Shown here piece by piece: positions 9,049 through 16,888 of a DNA stretch of 64,000 bases. The first letter of the stretch is position 1; the number at the start of each line of letters is the position of its first letter. Where the stretch lies: assembly GCF_042675725.1 (NCBI RefSeq), contig NZ_JBHTJN010000001.1:1-64000 (forward strand). Reading direction: 5' to 3'. The translations under genes were made by a program, and so were the position numbers. The notes beneath the pieces are model-generated. The model was given only the letters and a program-made list of their open reading frames with translations, had not been told where the DNA came from and did no database searches. This stretch comes from Seminibacterium arietis. GTDB taxonomy: Bacteria > Pseudomonadota > Gammaproteobacteria > Enterobacterales > Pasteurellaceae.

Positions 9049-10557
9049 TTATCGATTGTAATTAACGATAATATCAACGAAATGAATTGCACCAGCTAGT
9101 TTAACAGCCACTTGAATTGGTGTTGCTGTGCGTTGTTCTTTGTCACTGTCTGAAAGTGTATCCATTGGTGCAGCCCAGACATAGTAACCTTTCTCAAGAT
9201 AATCACCTGTTTTAAGCGATCCGAAACCATCTCCCGTCCATTGACCAGAAGCGAATGCACCGTTATTAATCCCCTCAAGACACACTTTCTCTACTGCTGA
9301 AATAAGTACAGCTTGACCTTTATCAGTAAGTGGGATCTTAGTCGGTGATTTATAAAGACGTGCAAACACTTCTTTCTGAACTGCATCAGTGAACCAATCA
9401 AGAATTACAATCTCGTCTGCAAACTTACCACCAATAACTGTACCCTCTGAGATCATTGCTACATCGTCATAATAGGTATAAGTATTGATACCTAAGCGTT
9501 TAGCTTTATTATGTTCAGTTGCAGTCACATCATCAGCAGTGATTCCAGGCTGTGTTTTAAACTTCAACGTCATTGTTGAGTTATTCGCTGCAAAGTTGAC
9601 CGATAAAAGACGTGCCAATGCTGAAGATGCGGCGTATAAATCGTCCTTGTCAAAAATTGCCAATGTGTGATCTAATTGTGCATCATAAAGTTTCTTGAAG
9701 ATATTCGTTGCTTTCCATTCGAGATTTTCTGCACGAATAACATTTACTCCGAATAACTTTGTATTACTCTGTGCATATTTAGCACAGCTTTCAATTTGTG
9801 GATCTGTCAGTTGTGCTGCAAAAGTAAAACCATACCAACTATTATTCACTTCAGCGACATTAAATAACGCTTGATTTACTTTTTCCGCTTTTAAAACAAT
9901 TTGTGCAACACCTTTTTCAGACAATGCCTGACCATTTTCAAGCTTAAGCATTGCTCCAATGTACTGACCATCTTGACCATCATCGAATGCATATTTCATC
10001 ACTGTGTCTGAATGAACTCCAGCGGTTGAACTAGTCACTATGAAACGATTACCTACATCATCATACGTAATTGTCACACCTGCAGTTAGCGTGGTTAGCT
10101 TTTCTTGGATTTTGGTAGCAACATTATGCAATCCAGTGCTTTTTGTTAAATTAACACCTTTAATCTCTAATGTTTTATCACCAACAATGAATTTAAAATA
10201 ACCATTCGAGATATTTTTAAAATCATCTAGATCATTATTTAAAACTGCGCCTGATAATTTATTCGAAGTTTGTGGAATTGTTGTTCCAGATTTCTGCCAG
10301 CGACAAATAATCAACTGTTTTGCACGTGGACTTTGACTAAAAAATGGAAAACTTGCCTTTGATGTTTCTGAATTAGAGCCAAAAAGTTGCTCTACTTCTT
10401 GTTGGCTTTGCACATAAACATAACGAGTTACCGCATCGTTAAAAGCGATTCCTGCCTCTGGTGTAAATAATGCAACTACACCAAAATCCTTACGTGGTGC
10501 CGATTTTGGTACGGTATTGAGCTGCACATTGACAATATTCGAAATAGATAAAGCCAT
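9049..10557 (-). CDS. Contractile tail sheath protein, DUF3383-like
   Basis: 502 residues. It starts M-A-L-S-I-S-N-I-V-N-V-Q, typical of DUF3383 sheath proteins. The C-terminus (Y-V-W-A-A-P-M-D...D-R-E-type segment, then P-I-Q-V-A-V-K-L-A-G-A-I-H-F-V-D-I-I-V-N-Y-N-R) is the conserved sheath core that packs against the tube. Presence of a sheath makes the particle a myovirus. It overlaps the neck gene by 1 bp. Confidence 0.88.
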   Translation of the reverse strand: MALSISNIVNVQLNTVPKSAPRKDFGVVALFTPEAGIAFNDAVTRYVYVQSQQEVEQLFGSNSETSKASFPFFSQSPRAKQLIICRWQKSGTTIPQTSNKLSGAVLNNDLDDFKNISNGYFKFIVGDKTLEIKGVNLTKSTGLHNVATKIQEKLTTLTAGVTITYDDVGNRFIVTSSTAGVHSDTVMKYAFDDGQDGQYIGAMLKLENGQALSEKGVAQIVLKAEKVNQALFNVAEVNNSWYGFTFAAQLTDPQIESCAKYAQSNTKLFGVNVIRAENLEWKATNIFKKLYDAQLDHTLAIFDKDDLYAASSALARLLSVNFAANNSTMTLKFKTQPGITADDVTATEHNKAKRLGINTYTYYDDVAMISEGTVIGGKFADEIVILDWFTDAVQKEVFARLYKSPTKIPLTDKGQAVLISAVEKVCLEGINNGAFASGQWTGDGFGSLKTGDYLEKGYYVWAAPMDTLSDSDKEQRTATPIQVAVKLAGAIHFVDIIVNYNR

Positions 10558-11069
10558 TATGAATTTCCTCTTATTTGTTTAACTAAATGATTGTTTGTTG
10601 TAATATCAACTTGCTCGATTGAATTAAGTGTAGTTTCAACAACATGATGATGTGAAATTTCACAATCAAATTGCCCTCTCTCCTCAAAATTAGCTAAAAT
10701 AGTTGCAGTAAGGTTTCGCACATCAGAGAAGCTAACAATACCTGCATTCATCGTCTTAAATGCATCAATTATTTCTGAACTTTGTAAGATTGTTCTCAGC
10801 TTCATTGCTACTCTTACTGCATTAGAGCCGTAACAAGAAACACTAACCATACTCAAGCAACTAGTTATAATTCTTTCTTTTTGCCCATCAAATCTACGCT
10901 TACTTAGTCCTATTTCTTTGCTTGAAATTAAATCGACAGTAATAAATTTTGAAAGTTTATTATCTGGTAGCCAGCCACCTAATACAGAACCATCAGGTAA
11001 TTTCAAAGCCATTTGAATCAACTTTCGCAGTCGCACTATGTCGAACTCCGATATTGTTGTAGTATCCAT
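10557..11069 (-). CDS. Neck/tail terminator protein
   Basis: 170 residues, directly upstream of the sheath gene. The N-terminal helix and L-P-D-G-S-V-L-G-G-W-L-P-D-N segment resemble phage neck terminator proteins of the LIC_12616/gp12-like group, which close the tail tube at the head side. Identification rests on gene order plus this weak similarity. Confidence 0.6.
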   Translation of the reverse strand: MDTTTISEFDIVRLRKLIQMALKLPDGSVLGGWLPDNKLSKFITVDLISSKEIGLSKRRFDGQKERIITSCLSMVSVSCYGSNAVRVAMKLRTILQSSEIIDAFKTMNAGIVSFSDVRNLTATILANFEERGQFDCEISHHHVVETTLNSIEQVDITTNNHLVKQIRGNS

Positions 11070-11367
11070 AATCCCCCCACTCTCCTGCTTTTATGATTCT
11101 ATAGTCGTGGTTTCTAAAATGAACTAGATCGCCAATTGACAACTGAACACCAGTAAAAAACTTCATTGATGGTAAAAAACGCTCCATCTCTGGCATTGAT
11201 TGCATATCGTTTTGTGTCGTTGGAATTGCAATGGCAACTATCTTTTCAGGTTCAGAGTAAATTGCGTTAAACCCCTCTGCAGAATGTTCACCTTTTAGCC
11301 TTTTTAGCATTAGGGTTTGCCTAAACAAACTATTATTCAATCGTCCACGTTGATTAATTAAGCTCAT
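10993..11367 (-). CDS. Probable head-tail joining (stopper) protein
   Basis: 124 residues in the head-tail connector block, overlapping the terminator gene by 77 bp and the next gene by 4 bp. The opening N-Q-R-G-R-L-N-N-S-L-F-R-Q-T-L-M-L-K-R and the beta-rich G-D-L-V-H-F-R-N-H-D-Y-R-I segment suit a small beta-barrel stopper of the gpFII/gp16 type. No family can be named with certainty. Confidence 0.5.
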   Translation of the reverse strand: MSLINQRGRLNNSLFRQTLMLKRLKGEHSAEGFNAIYSEPEKIVAIAIPTTQNDMQSMPEMERFLPSMKFFTGVQLSIGDLVHFRNHDYRIIKAGEWGDYGYYNNIGVRHSATAKVDSNGFEIT

Positions 11368-11810
11368 CTCACTATTCCTTTTATTGACTGTCGCAATTTA
11401 CCTGTATCAATAAGTGGCTTGCTCGAACCTTTACGTTTAATCGTCTTCGGGTTATTCGGCACCCAATTCCCATGCACAATATTTTCTTGAACATCACCTT
11501 GAGCAATTAACGCAAGTTGTTTATAGATTTTTTCTGGCTCAACACCTTTCTTAAACAGATTAACGAACATTAAACTATACTTTTCCTGATTGTCATTTAG
11601 TGTCCGTCTTAAAAAAGGGCGTTCTGGAATACGGTCGTTGCCAAATTCAAGCACTGCTGCAAGACTAGCCATATTGAAACTAGGTTGATCTTTTAATGAT
11701 TTATTAGCTTCTTCTGGAATACCCACGAAAACATCTCTCTTAACAAGCTCATCCAGTGTTTTAGCTAAATTCTTAAGTGCATTAAAATTACCAGAAATCG
11801 AGATACTCAT
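11364..11810 (-). CDS. HK97 gp10-like neck/tail completion protein
   Basis: 148 residues. The V-G-I-P-E-E segment near residue 30, L-E-F-G-N-D-R-I-P-E-R-P-F-L-R (residues 70-84) and the C-terminal R-K-G-S-S-K-P-L-I-D-T-G-x-L-R-Q-S-I are the classic pattern of phage virion morphogenesis (gp10/gpS-like) neck proteins. It overlaps both neighbours by 4 bp. Confidence 0.82.
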   Translation of the reverse strand: MSISISGNFNALKNLAKTLDELVKRDVFVGIPEEANKSLKDQPSFNMASLAAVLEFGNDRIPERPFLRRTLNDNQEKYSLMFVNLFKKGVEPEKIYKQLALIAQGDVQENIVHGNWVPNNPKTIKRKGSSKPLIDTGKLRQSIKGIVR

Positions 11811-12163
11811 ACTACAATTATCCCAATGCCAATCAATTTACGAAGTCGTAAATATTCTTGGCCATAAGCACTTGTTTGATAGAAATCATCACTAGGGTTT
11901 GAAATCGATTGAGTATAACTTACTGAAAGTTCACCCGCTGTTTCAGAAACAATAGGGCGAATTGCTCCGCCCTGACTTTCTTTTAAGTTAAAACTTATTC
12001 TGAGCAAGTGAGCAGCTAATGCCATTACGCCACGTCCATACAGTTGCCCCCACTGCTTTTCGCTAATTTCGGCTTTTGCATCTTCAATAAAAATGCCGAC
12101 TTGTTCAAGGTCGGCATCTTTAAATTCAGGATAACGCTTTATAAAACTGTTTTGTAATGACAT
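11807..12163 (-). CDS. DUF4054 head-tail adaptor
   Basis: 118 residues. F-I-K-R-Y-P-E-F at residues 7-14, a central A-x-x-L-L-R helix (M-A-L-A-A-H-L-L-R) and a C-terminal Y-G-Q-E-Y-L-R-L-R-K segment match DUF4054 phage connector proteins. It lies directly downstream of the capsid gene, where the adaptor that binds the portal is normally encoded. Confidence 0.78.
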   Translation of the reverse strand: MSLQNSFIKRYPEFKDADLEQVGIFIEDAKAEISEKQWGQLYGRGVMALAAHLLRISFNLKESQGGAIRPIVSETAGELSVSYTQSISNPSDDFYQTSAYGQEYLRLRKLIGIGIIVV

Positions 12164-12179
12164 TCACTACTCCTTAATA

Positions 12180-13085
12180 TTAATAATCAACGTATAAAGC
12201 CGATTGTGGCTCTTTGAAGTTTACGCCACCAAACACCATAGTTAAACCTGATTGATAAGTAACAAGATCTTTCTTGCCTGCTCCAATTACTGTAGGTGAT
12301 TTTGGTACGTTCATTTCCACATAATTTTTGTCATTAGTGTAAACTAACGCTCGCGTTTTGCTTTCTTTGGCTAATTTCGCAAAGTTAGATGGCAAAGCTT
12401 CAATTTTAATATACTTGCCAGCTGCACCTTTAAGTTTTTCTTCTAGCCACTCAAGGGCAGATTTATCCGAATTTGGACGTTCTAATAATGCCAAATGAGC
12501 TTTATCTGCACTATCAATAGCAAAAGTATCAGGCACAGCAATGCGATAGGTTTTTTCTACTGAACGCAGAAAAATTTCTTCAAAAAATTTGACCGCCTCA
12601 GCATAATTCATTGCATTAATCGCTTTTTTGCCTTTTGGTTCAAACACTTCAACACCTTCTGCATTTAACAAGCCTTTTAAGCGAGTATCTAATGCGTGTC
12701 CTAAAAACGCCACTTTTTGCAAAGTTTGGTGTGCGTTTTGGTTAAGTGCATAGAGTTTTTCAGTGTTTACCTGAACACCCAATGCAGCCGCTTTTTTAAT
12801 CTCAAACTCGTGCCATTCAACTAATTTCATCCAAGTGACTAATGGTACTTTTTTGTGGTTAAAAGTTACACCAACCTGATCGAATACACTAGTATTCATT
12901 GAAATCAAGCCACTGTCTAAGTCTCCAGTAATATCAGAGCTAAAACTTAGGATTTCATCAGCAAGCTCGCTCCCTTGTGAATTGATATGCACAAAATGTG
13001 GGAACACAATATCAGGGTATTTTGTACGATTGATGCCTGTTTGCACCTCAGTTAATGCCGAGCGTAAAATATTAATATGTGGCAT
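12180..13085 (-). CDS. Major capsid protein, DUF2184-like
   Basis: 301 residues. It follows the cement and protease/scaffold genes. The N-terminal region with F-P-H-F-V-H-I-N-S-Q-G-S-E-L-A-D and the C-terminal F-G-G-V-N-F-K-E-P-Q-S-A-L-Y-V-D-Y fit DUF2184, a HK97-fold capsid group of small myophages. Expected to form the icosahedral shell. Confidence 0.8.
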   Translation of the reverse strand: MPHINILRSALTEVQTGINRTKYPDIVFPHFVHINSQGSELADEILSFSSDITGDLDSGLISMNTSVFDQVGVTFNHKKVPLVTWMKLVEWHEFEIKKAAALGVQVNTEKLYALNQNAHQTLQKVAFLGHALDTRLKGLLNAEGVEVFEPKGKKAINAMNYAEAVKFFEEIFLRSVEKTYRIAVPDTFAIDSADKAHLALLERPNSDKSALEWLEEKLKGAAGKYIKIEALPSNFAKLAKESKTRALVYTNDKNYVEMNVPKSPTVIGAGKKDLVTYQSGLTMVFGGVNFKEPQSALYVDY

Positions 13086-13105
13086 AGTTATTTCATTCCT
13101 TCTAG

Positions 13106-13558
13106 TTATAAACGGGTAATTTCTGCAATATTGCCTGCTACTTTAATCACGGTGTAGTCGGTTTTAATGCAGTTCTCATCATCTTTGTCTTTTTGAATAG
13201 TGCCGACAAGCTTAGAAGCATTCGCCACAGCAACAACATGCACTTTATCGCCACGCTTGAGGTCATCCACCCCTTTAGCAATCTCAACCCAAATGCTGTC
13301 TGCTGTACCAATATGCATTACATCACAAAGCTGACCTTGTGGGGTTTCGTCTTTAATCACGTTACGCACTACCACACCAGCAACGGTGTCAGTTTTAGCA
13401 GATAAGGCTTTTACACCTTTTTCAGATAACGCGACAAAACGTCCTGCTACTAATGCGGTTTCGCCTTCGTTCATATAGGCAATAGCTTTTGAGTTAGCTA
13501 ATCCACCTTTGCCAATGTTGCCAGCAGTCGCAACTGCAGTATTAATTGCAAATGCCAT
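13106..13558 (-). CDS. Structural cement / head decoration protein
   Basis: 150 residues, beta-rich and glycine/alanine-rich (for example G-E-T-A-L-V-A-G-R-F-V-A-L), located between the scaffold/protease and the capsid. This is the position and composition of gp24-like cement or DUF2190-type head proteins. It overlaps the upstream stop by 1 bp. Confidence 0.68.
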   Translation of the reverse strand: MAFAINTAVATAGNIGKGGLANSKAIAYMNEGETALVAGRFVALSEKGVKALSAKTDTVAGVVVRNVIKDETPQGQLCDVMHIGTADSIWVEIAKGVDDLKRGDKVHVVAVANASKLVGTIQKDKDDENCIKTDYTVIKVAGNIAEITRL

Positions 13559-14646
13559 TATTTTGCTCCTTCGTTGTAAGAGTTAAAATCAAATCGTTGT
13601 GTTGGTGTTGCATCACCAATTAACACACGTCCTAAGTTTTGGTCAGCAAGCTTCTTCGCAGTGGCTTTTGCTGCGACATAAGCACCAGCCATCTCCGCAT
13701 CTGAAAGTTTTTTTGCTTCATCTTCAGTAAAAATACCTGTAGATACTACTGCACCTTGTTGAATTTCACGCACTGTTGCTTTGTCGGTAAAGGTGACATC
13801 AGCGAAATGTACTTTCGCATCGGCTAATAAAGCAGTGCGTTTACTTTCTTCTGCTGTAGATTTTTGAGCATCTTGCAACTCTTTAATTTGTGCTTTGAGT
13901 CGTTCGTTTTCTTGCACTAATGCTGCATTATTCACTTTTGTTTTCTCCTTTGGTTCTTCCTTATCTTTTTCAACCGTTTTTTCAGGCTTAGTTTCAGATT
14001 TAGATGATGGCTGTTTTTCGCCCTCTTCTTTCTTTTCTTCCTCTTCCACCTTTTGTTTTTGCTCATCTGATAACTTAATACCAAACGCACCAAGCAAGGC
14101 ATCAAGGAATTTCACACTTTTACTCATAATGGTTCTATCCTCATCGGCGAATTTAACAGTTGGTCCACATCGCCCTTTCGCCACAATAGCGACATGGTTG
14201 CCGATCATCGGCGACATCTCAAAATCAGCATCCTGAACTGCTGTGGTGACAATATCGCAGTCGTATCCACAAGAAAGCTCTTCAATACCCTCATCTTGAA
14301 TTAACTTAATGGCATCTTCGTCATAAACCCAAGCTTCAGCCACTAAGGTATCATTTACACGCTTAACATTTCTCACCACACCTACAGATAATTCTTTCCA
14401 GTTTTTCGCATTGACCCCTTGTGCTGGGTGTCCAATAGTTAAAGGTACCCCTTCAAAACTGGCTAAAGTGCGGTCTGAAAATAAAGAGTTTTCCGTACGA
14501 GCCACTTTTTTCACTGCCATTTCTTGCAAGCCTAATTCGCTTGCGTGGTAGTCAAATACGCCTACTTTAGAAATCGTTGCTGGTACAACTAAATAGCCGT
14601 CTTTTGTTACCGCTCTTTGACTTGAGCCTTTGTCTGTGAATTTCAT
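13558..14646 (-). CDS. DUF2213 prohead protease/scaffold fusion
   Basis: 362 residues. The N-terminal 160 residues (G-Y-L-V-V-P-A-T-I-S-K-V-G, P-L-T-I-G-H-P, E-L-S-C-G-Y-D-C-D-I) match DUF2213. The segment from about 190 to 265 is charged and coiled-coil-like (E-E-E-K-K-E-E-G-E-K), as in scaffolds. An N-terminal protease with a C-terminal scaffold is the usual arrangement. The catalytic residues cannot be named from this alone. Upstream of capsid, as expected. Confidence 0.78.
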   Translation of the reverse strand: MKFTDKGSSQRAVTKDGYLVVPATISKVGVFDYHASELGLQEMAVKKVARTENSLFSDRTLASFEGVPLTIGHPAQGVNAKNWKELSVGVVRNVKRVNDTLVAEAWVYDEDAIKLIQDEGIEELSCGYDCDIVTTAVQDADFEMSPMIGNHVAIVAKGRCGPTVKFADEDRTIMSKSVKFLDALLGAFGIKLSDEQKQKVEEEEKKEEGEKQPSSKSETKPEKTVEKDKEEPKEKTKVNNAALVQENERLKAQIKELQDAQKSTAEESKRTALLADAKVHFADVTFTDKATVREIQQGAVVSTGIFTEDEAKKLSDAEMAGAYVAAKATAKKLADQNLGRVLIGDATPTQRFDFNSYNEGAK

Positions 14647-14649
14647 TTG

Positions 14650-14748
14650 TTACCACCATTTAATTGCATTGATAAAGGTTGATGACGCAATAAGAAAGCC
14701 TAGCAACCAAATGCCCCAAAATCTGAGTGTAGATAAACGTTCAGTCAT
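14650..14748 (-). CDS. Small single-span membrane protein (32 aa)
   Basis: ATG at 14748, stop at 14650. One hydrophobic segment (residues 9-26, F-W-G-I-W-L-L-G-F-L-I-A-S-S) preceded by a charged M-T-E-R start. It is the last of three consecutive tiny membrane-protein genes lying between the MuF toxin array and the head protease. Function unknown. Spacing of the three reading frames and their ribosome sites support translation. Confidence 0.55.
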   Translation of the reverse strand: MTERLSTLRFWGIWLLGFLIASSTFINAIKWW

Positions 14749-14760
14749 TGCCCTAAACTC

Positions 14761-14868
14761 CTATTTAAAAAAGTGGCAGATGACAAACCCTATAAAGCAC
14801 CAAAAAGCAACCACGCCAAAATCAATGTTGATCTCAATGCTGGAATGATATTTACGCTTTTTAGCCAT
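14761..14868 (-). CDS. Small single-span membrane protein (35 aa)
   Basis: ATG at 14868 with GGAG 9-12 bases before it, stop at 14761. Basic N-terminus (M-A-K-K-R-K-Y-H) and one membrane segment at residues 18-33. Second of three small membrane genes; its stop lies 12 bp before the next start. Role unknown. Confidence 0.55.
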   Translation of the reverse strand: MAKKRKYHSSIEINIDFGVVAFWCFIGFVICHFFK

Positions 14869-14869
14869 T

Positions 14870-14971
14870 CTAATTTCTCCAATCTTTGAGTACTGATAAG
14901 ATATTGGGTAATCGCCAAACGAGAATTAAAAAGGCTAAACCTAATACACTTTCTAATAAACCATATTGCAT
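14870..14971 (-). CDS. Small single-span membrane protein (33 aa)
   Basis: ATG at 14971 preceded by AAGGAG at a good distance; an upstream in-frame GTG with its own GGAG is a second possible start, adding 15 residues. The product has one hydrophobic helix (residues 8-19, S-V-L-G-L-A-F-L-I-L-V-W). First gene after the terminator at 15061-15090. Function unknown. Confidence 0.55.
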   Translation of the reverse strand: MQYGLLESVLGLAFLILVWRLPNILSVLKDWRN

Positions 14972-15060
14972 TGTTAGCTCCTTGAATGTTGGAAAAATTA
15001 AGGTTAAAATACCCACGATTTTAATACTCCTGTTTTAATTGCGTTGAAATAGGTAAAGAA

Positions 15061-15090
15061 AAACCCCGAGCATTGCCGTGTTCGGGGTTT
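15061..15090. terminator. Bidirectional intrinsic terminator
   Basis: A perfect 9-bp stem, AAACCCCGA (15061-15069) with TCGGGGTTT (15082-15090), flanked by T-rich sequence in both directions. On the minus strand it would end transcripts coming from the toxin array and truncated rha. Confidence 0.75.
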
Positions 15091-15133
15091 TGTTTTTTGC
15101 ATTTTCTATAAATTCCAGCTATGCCAAACACCA

Positions 15134-15153
15134 CTTGCAACGTGGGTTGCAAG
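15134..15153. other. Short perfect hairpin
   Basis: CTTGCAAC (15134-15141), loop GTGG, GTTGCAAG (15146-15153). It lies between truncated rha and the terminator and has no T-run, so it is not an intrinsic terminator. The 3' arm continues as AAGCGGTC, resembling the Actinobacillus-type uptake core. Confidence 0.4.
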
Positions 15154-15174
15154 CGGTCTGATTTGGTGAGTTTT

Positions 15175-15405
15175 TTACAAATTAAAAGTTGTTATATGGT
15201 AAGCGTTTGGGCTTTGACGTTCAATGACCGTCTGCGTAAAATTCCGCTGACGGTATTCGCTAGGAATATCAAGGCTTCTAACCTTTTCTAATACATCTCT
15301 ATGGTGCTTGCCAAATACGGTAGCTACGGTTAAAGAATCTGTAATAACTTGGTTATTTTTAATCTGAACAAATTGGTTAAAATCTTTAATATCGATCAGT
15401 TTCAT
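15175..15405 (-). pseudogene. Truncated Rha-family phage regulator
   Basis: 76 residues from ATG 15405 (GAGAGAG before it). It reads as the start of a Rha domain: a beta-strand opening, then S-L-T-V-A-T-V-F-G-K-H-H-R-D-V-L-E-K-V-R, then Y-R-Q-R-N-F and Y-H-I-T. Normal Rha proteins continue with a T-R-D-G-F-type segment and usually exceed 120 residues; here the frame stops after T-T-F-N-L. Its place among late genes is unusual, so it is probably a remnant. Confidence 0.65.
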
Positions 15406-15508
15406 TTTACTCTCTCTTCTCTCTCGCAAAAGAAGCCTACAAGAAGCAGTGAGCGAGAGAAAACACACCGCTTGTCGAGTGTACATCTCTATCTTGCAGG
15501 CAATAAAA

Positions 15509-15532
15509 AACCCGACCTTTACGGATCGGGTT
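15509..15532. terminator. Intrinsic terminator hairpin
   Basis: AACCCGA (15509-15515) pairs with TCGGGTT (15526-15532); an A-run precedes it, giving a T-run on the minus strand. It lies between the immunity array and the truncated rha gene. Confidence 0.65.
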
Positions 15533-15545
15533 GATTGGTAATAAA

Positions 15546-15568
15546 AAACCTAGCTCTTGGCTAGGTTT
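15546..15568. terminator. Intrinsic terminator hairpin closing the immunity array
   Basis: AAACCTAG (15546-15553) pairs with CTAGGTTT (15561-15568), with an A-run on the left that is a T-run for minus-strand transcription. It stands 17 bp after the stop of the last immunity-type gene. Confidence 0.65.
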
Positions 15569-15584
15569 GTAATAAATTTAGTTA

Positions 15585-15917
15585 TTAAAAATAACATTCC
15601 ACGGCTTTATTTAAAGCCTTCTGATGCAGTATTGATAGAGCCTTATTTCCTTTCATCATAACGCCATCTTTCGACTGATTAAAATGCATTCCTATTTCAT
15701 CAATAAGAATATCAAGATCGTCATTTTCAATGTTTCCTTGTAAATCAAATGCCCAATCTTCAAGCAAAAATGTTAAAGCGTGCCAATTGTCACCTTGTAT
15801 TTGGTAGCCTTCAGCATTTTGAATAATATCATCAGGCACCAAAGCCAATAGTTTTTTAGCATTTTCCCCATTTCGCTCAAGTGAAACAAAGTCACCAACT
15901 ACTTTTAAGTATGCCAT
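15585..15917 (-). CDS. Putative immunity protein of third toxin-immunity unit
   Basis: 110 residues from the ATG at 15917, which shares one base with the stop of the preceding toxin tip (TAATG); an alternative ATG at 15935 would add six residues. Acidic and mostly helical (for example H-A-L-T-F-L-L-E-D-W-A-F-D-L and D-D-L-D-I-L-I-D-E-I-G), unlike the two colicin-D-type immunity genes upstream. No family recognised. Location directly after a toxin-like tip, the same 1-bp coupling as the other two pairs, and acidity argue for an immunity role. Confidence 0.5.
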   Translation of the reverse strand: MAYLKVVGDFVSLERNGENAKKLLALVPDDIIQNAEGYQIQGDNWHALTFLLEDWAFDLQGNIENDDLDILIDEIGMHFNQSKDGVMMKGNKALSILHQKALNKAVECYF

Positions 15918-16312
15918 TATTTTATTTTTTTCCATTTTTTACTTTCTCTTGAACGTTTCACAAAAGAAACAATTTGCTTATCTTTTTTAGATTGAATAAT
16001 TGCTAATTTTTTCTTAGGTAAAAAACGAACTAAATGCTCTGTTTCTTCATCATAAAAATCAGGCTCTGTTTGCTTAATAATTTCTGCCATTTGAGAAACA
16101 TCAATATCATTAAAGCGTTGTAAATAGCGAACCAAACCGTGTACATCTACAATTATACCCAAAATAGCAAAGTTATTGTATGTTTTTTCAGCTTTTTCTT
16201 TAAATTCATCACTCCAAGGTTTATGTGGGCTACTCTTCTTTTTAAATTAATTCATCGCCATCATACGATGATAAGCATCTTTTTTACTTTCTCGCAAATC
16301 TTGCTTCCCATT
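15917..16312 (-). pseudogene. Orphan toxin tip (third), no start codon, one internal stop
   Basis: The frame begins immediately after the TAG of the second immunity gene and reads 21 residues (ending H-R-M-M-A-M-N), a TAA at 16249-16247, then 109 residues ending S-K-K-W-K-K-I-K. The last 80 residues (D-V-H-G-L-V-R-Y-L-Q-R-F, then H-L-V-R-F-L-P-K-K-K-L-A-I-I, then W-K-K) look like a small nuclease-type C-terminal domain of MuF/PBECR kind, not colicin D. Lack of a start suggests a displaced cassette that would be active only if recombined onto the head protein. A TTG at 16162 could give an 81-residue product. Confidence 0.5.
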
Positions 16313-16597
16313 CTATGAGTTTTGCATTAACTTAGCCTTACTCAATACTTTTCCTACTTCCAACTTTAACCGACAAGCACTTATCCTGCCTAAATTAGTA
16401 ACTTCTTCTTGTTGCTCCGGTACATCTACTGAATAAGCATCTGCCGCTAAAAAAATGCTTGCTTCGGCTTCCGCTTCTAATTCATCTGCCGATTGTTTAT
16501 TACTATAAAACAAATCAACAAAAAGTTCTGAAAATTGTATGGCTGAGATATGCCCCTGATAAAAATCAATAGCTGTATCCAGTATTTTACTTTTCAT
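16313..16597 (-). CDS. Colicin-D-type immunity protein (second, orphan)
   Basis: 94 residues. The layout A-I-D-F-Y-Q-G-H-I-S-A-I-Q-F-S-E-L-F near the start, then F-L-A-A-D-A-Y, then a helical L-K-L-E-V-G-K-V-L end, matches the helical colicin D immunity family and aligns with the neighbouring 86-residue gene (A-I-D-F-H-N-K-K-I-S-V-N-E-F-Q-E-L-Y ... Y-Y-A-T-E-C-Y). It starts at the stop of the displaced colicin-D-like tip (TAATG). Likely protects against that tip or its relatives. Confidence 0.7.
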   Translation of the reverse strand: MKSKILDTAIDFYQGHISAIQFSELFVDLFYSNKQSADELEAEAEASIFLAADAYSVDVPEQQEEVTNLGRISACRLKLEVGKVLSKAKLMQNS

Positions 16598-16764
16598 TAT
16601 CTCAATAATCCGTTTTTAAGGAAATTTCTCCACTGAGCGGATTTCTTATCCATTTTGATGAAAGTAACAAAATTACCGTCTTCATCAAATACCGCAACAC
16701 CGCCAGTGTCTCTGTTATAATATACTACCGAACCGACAAGAAAGCCATAAGAACCATATTTAAC
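16597..16764 (-). pseudogene. Displaced colicin-D-like toxin tip
   Basis: 55 residues after a TAA at 16767-16765, with no start codon. It aligns over its whole length with the last 55 residues of the MuF protein: G-S-Y-G-F-L-V-G-S-V-V-Y-Y-N-R-D-T-G-G against G-H-Y-R-D-V-K-D-S-K-V-F-Y-N-R-K-T-G-W, ending S-A-Q-W-R-N-F-L-K-N-G-L-L against S-S-Q-W-K-N-Y-L-K-N-G-R-L. The 5' half, including the part that holds the catalytic His in colicin D, is missing. A remnant cassette of the kind left by tip exchange in polymorphic toxins. Confidence 0.75.
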
Positions 16765-16778
16765 TTATTGTGCGTAAT

Positions 16779-16810
16779 TCTCCACCTATAATCTTTGATT
16801 TAGGTGGAGA
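16779..16810. other. 10-bp perfect hairpin upstream of displaced toxin tip
   Basis: TCTCCACCTA (16779-16788), 12-base loop, TAGGTGGAGA (16801-16810). There is no T-run on either side. It lies between the first immunity gene and the displaced tip, so it could be an RNA processing or attenuation element, or mark the cassette junction. Confidence 0.5.
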
Positions 16811-16888
16811 TGTAAGCACTAACGCTCTAATCAGGGCATTCTTGTTTTTCGATATATTTTCTAATTGTGAGATTTATGTGCTTTGAAC

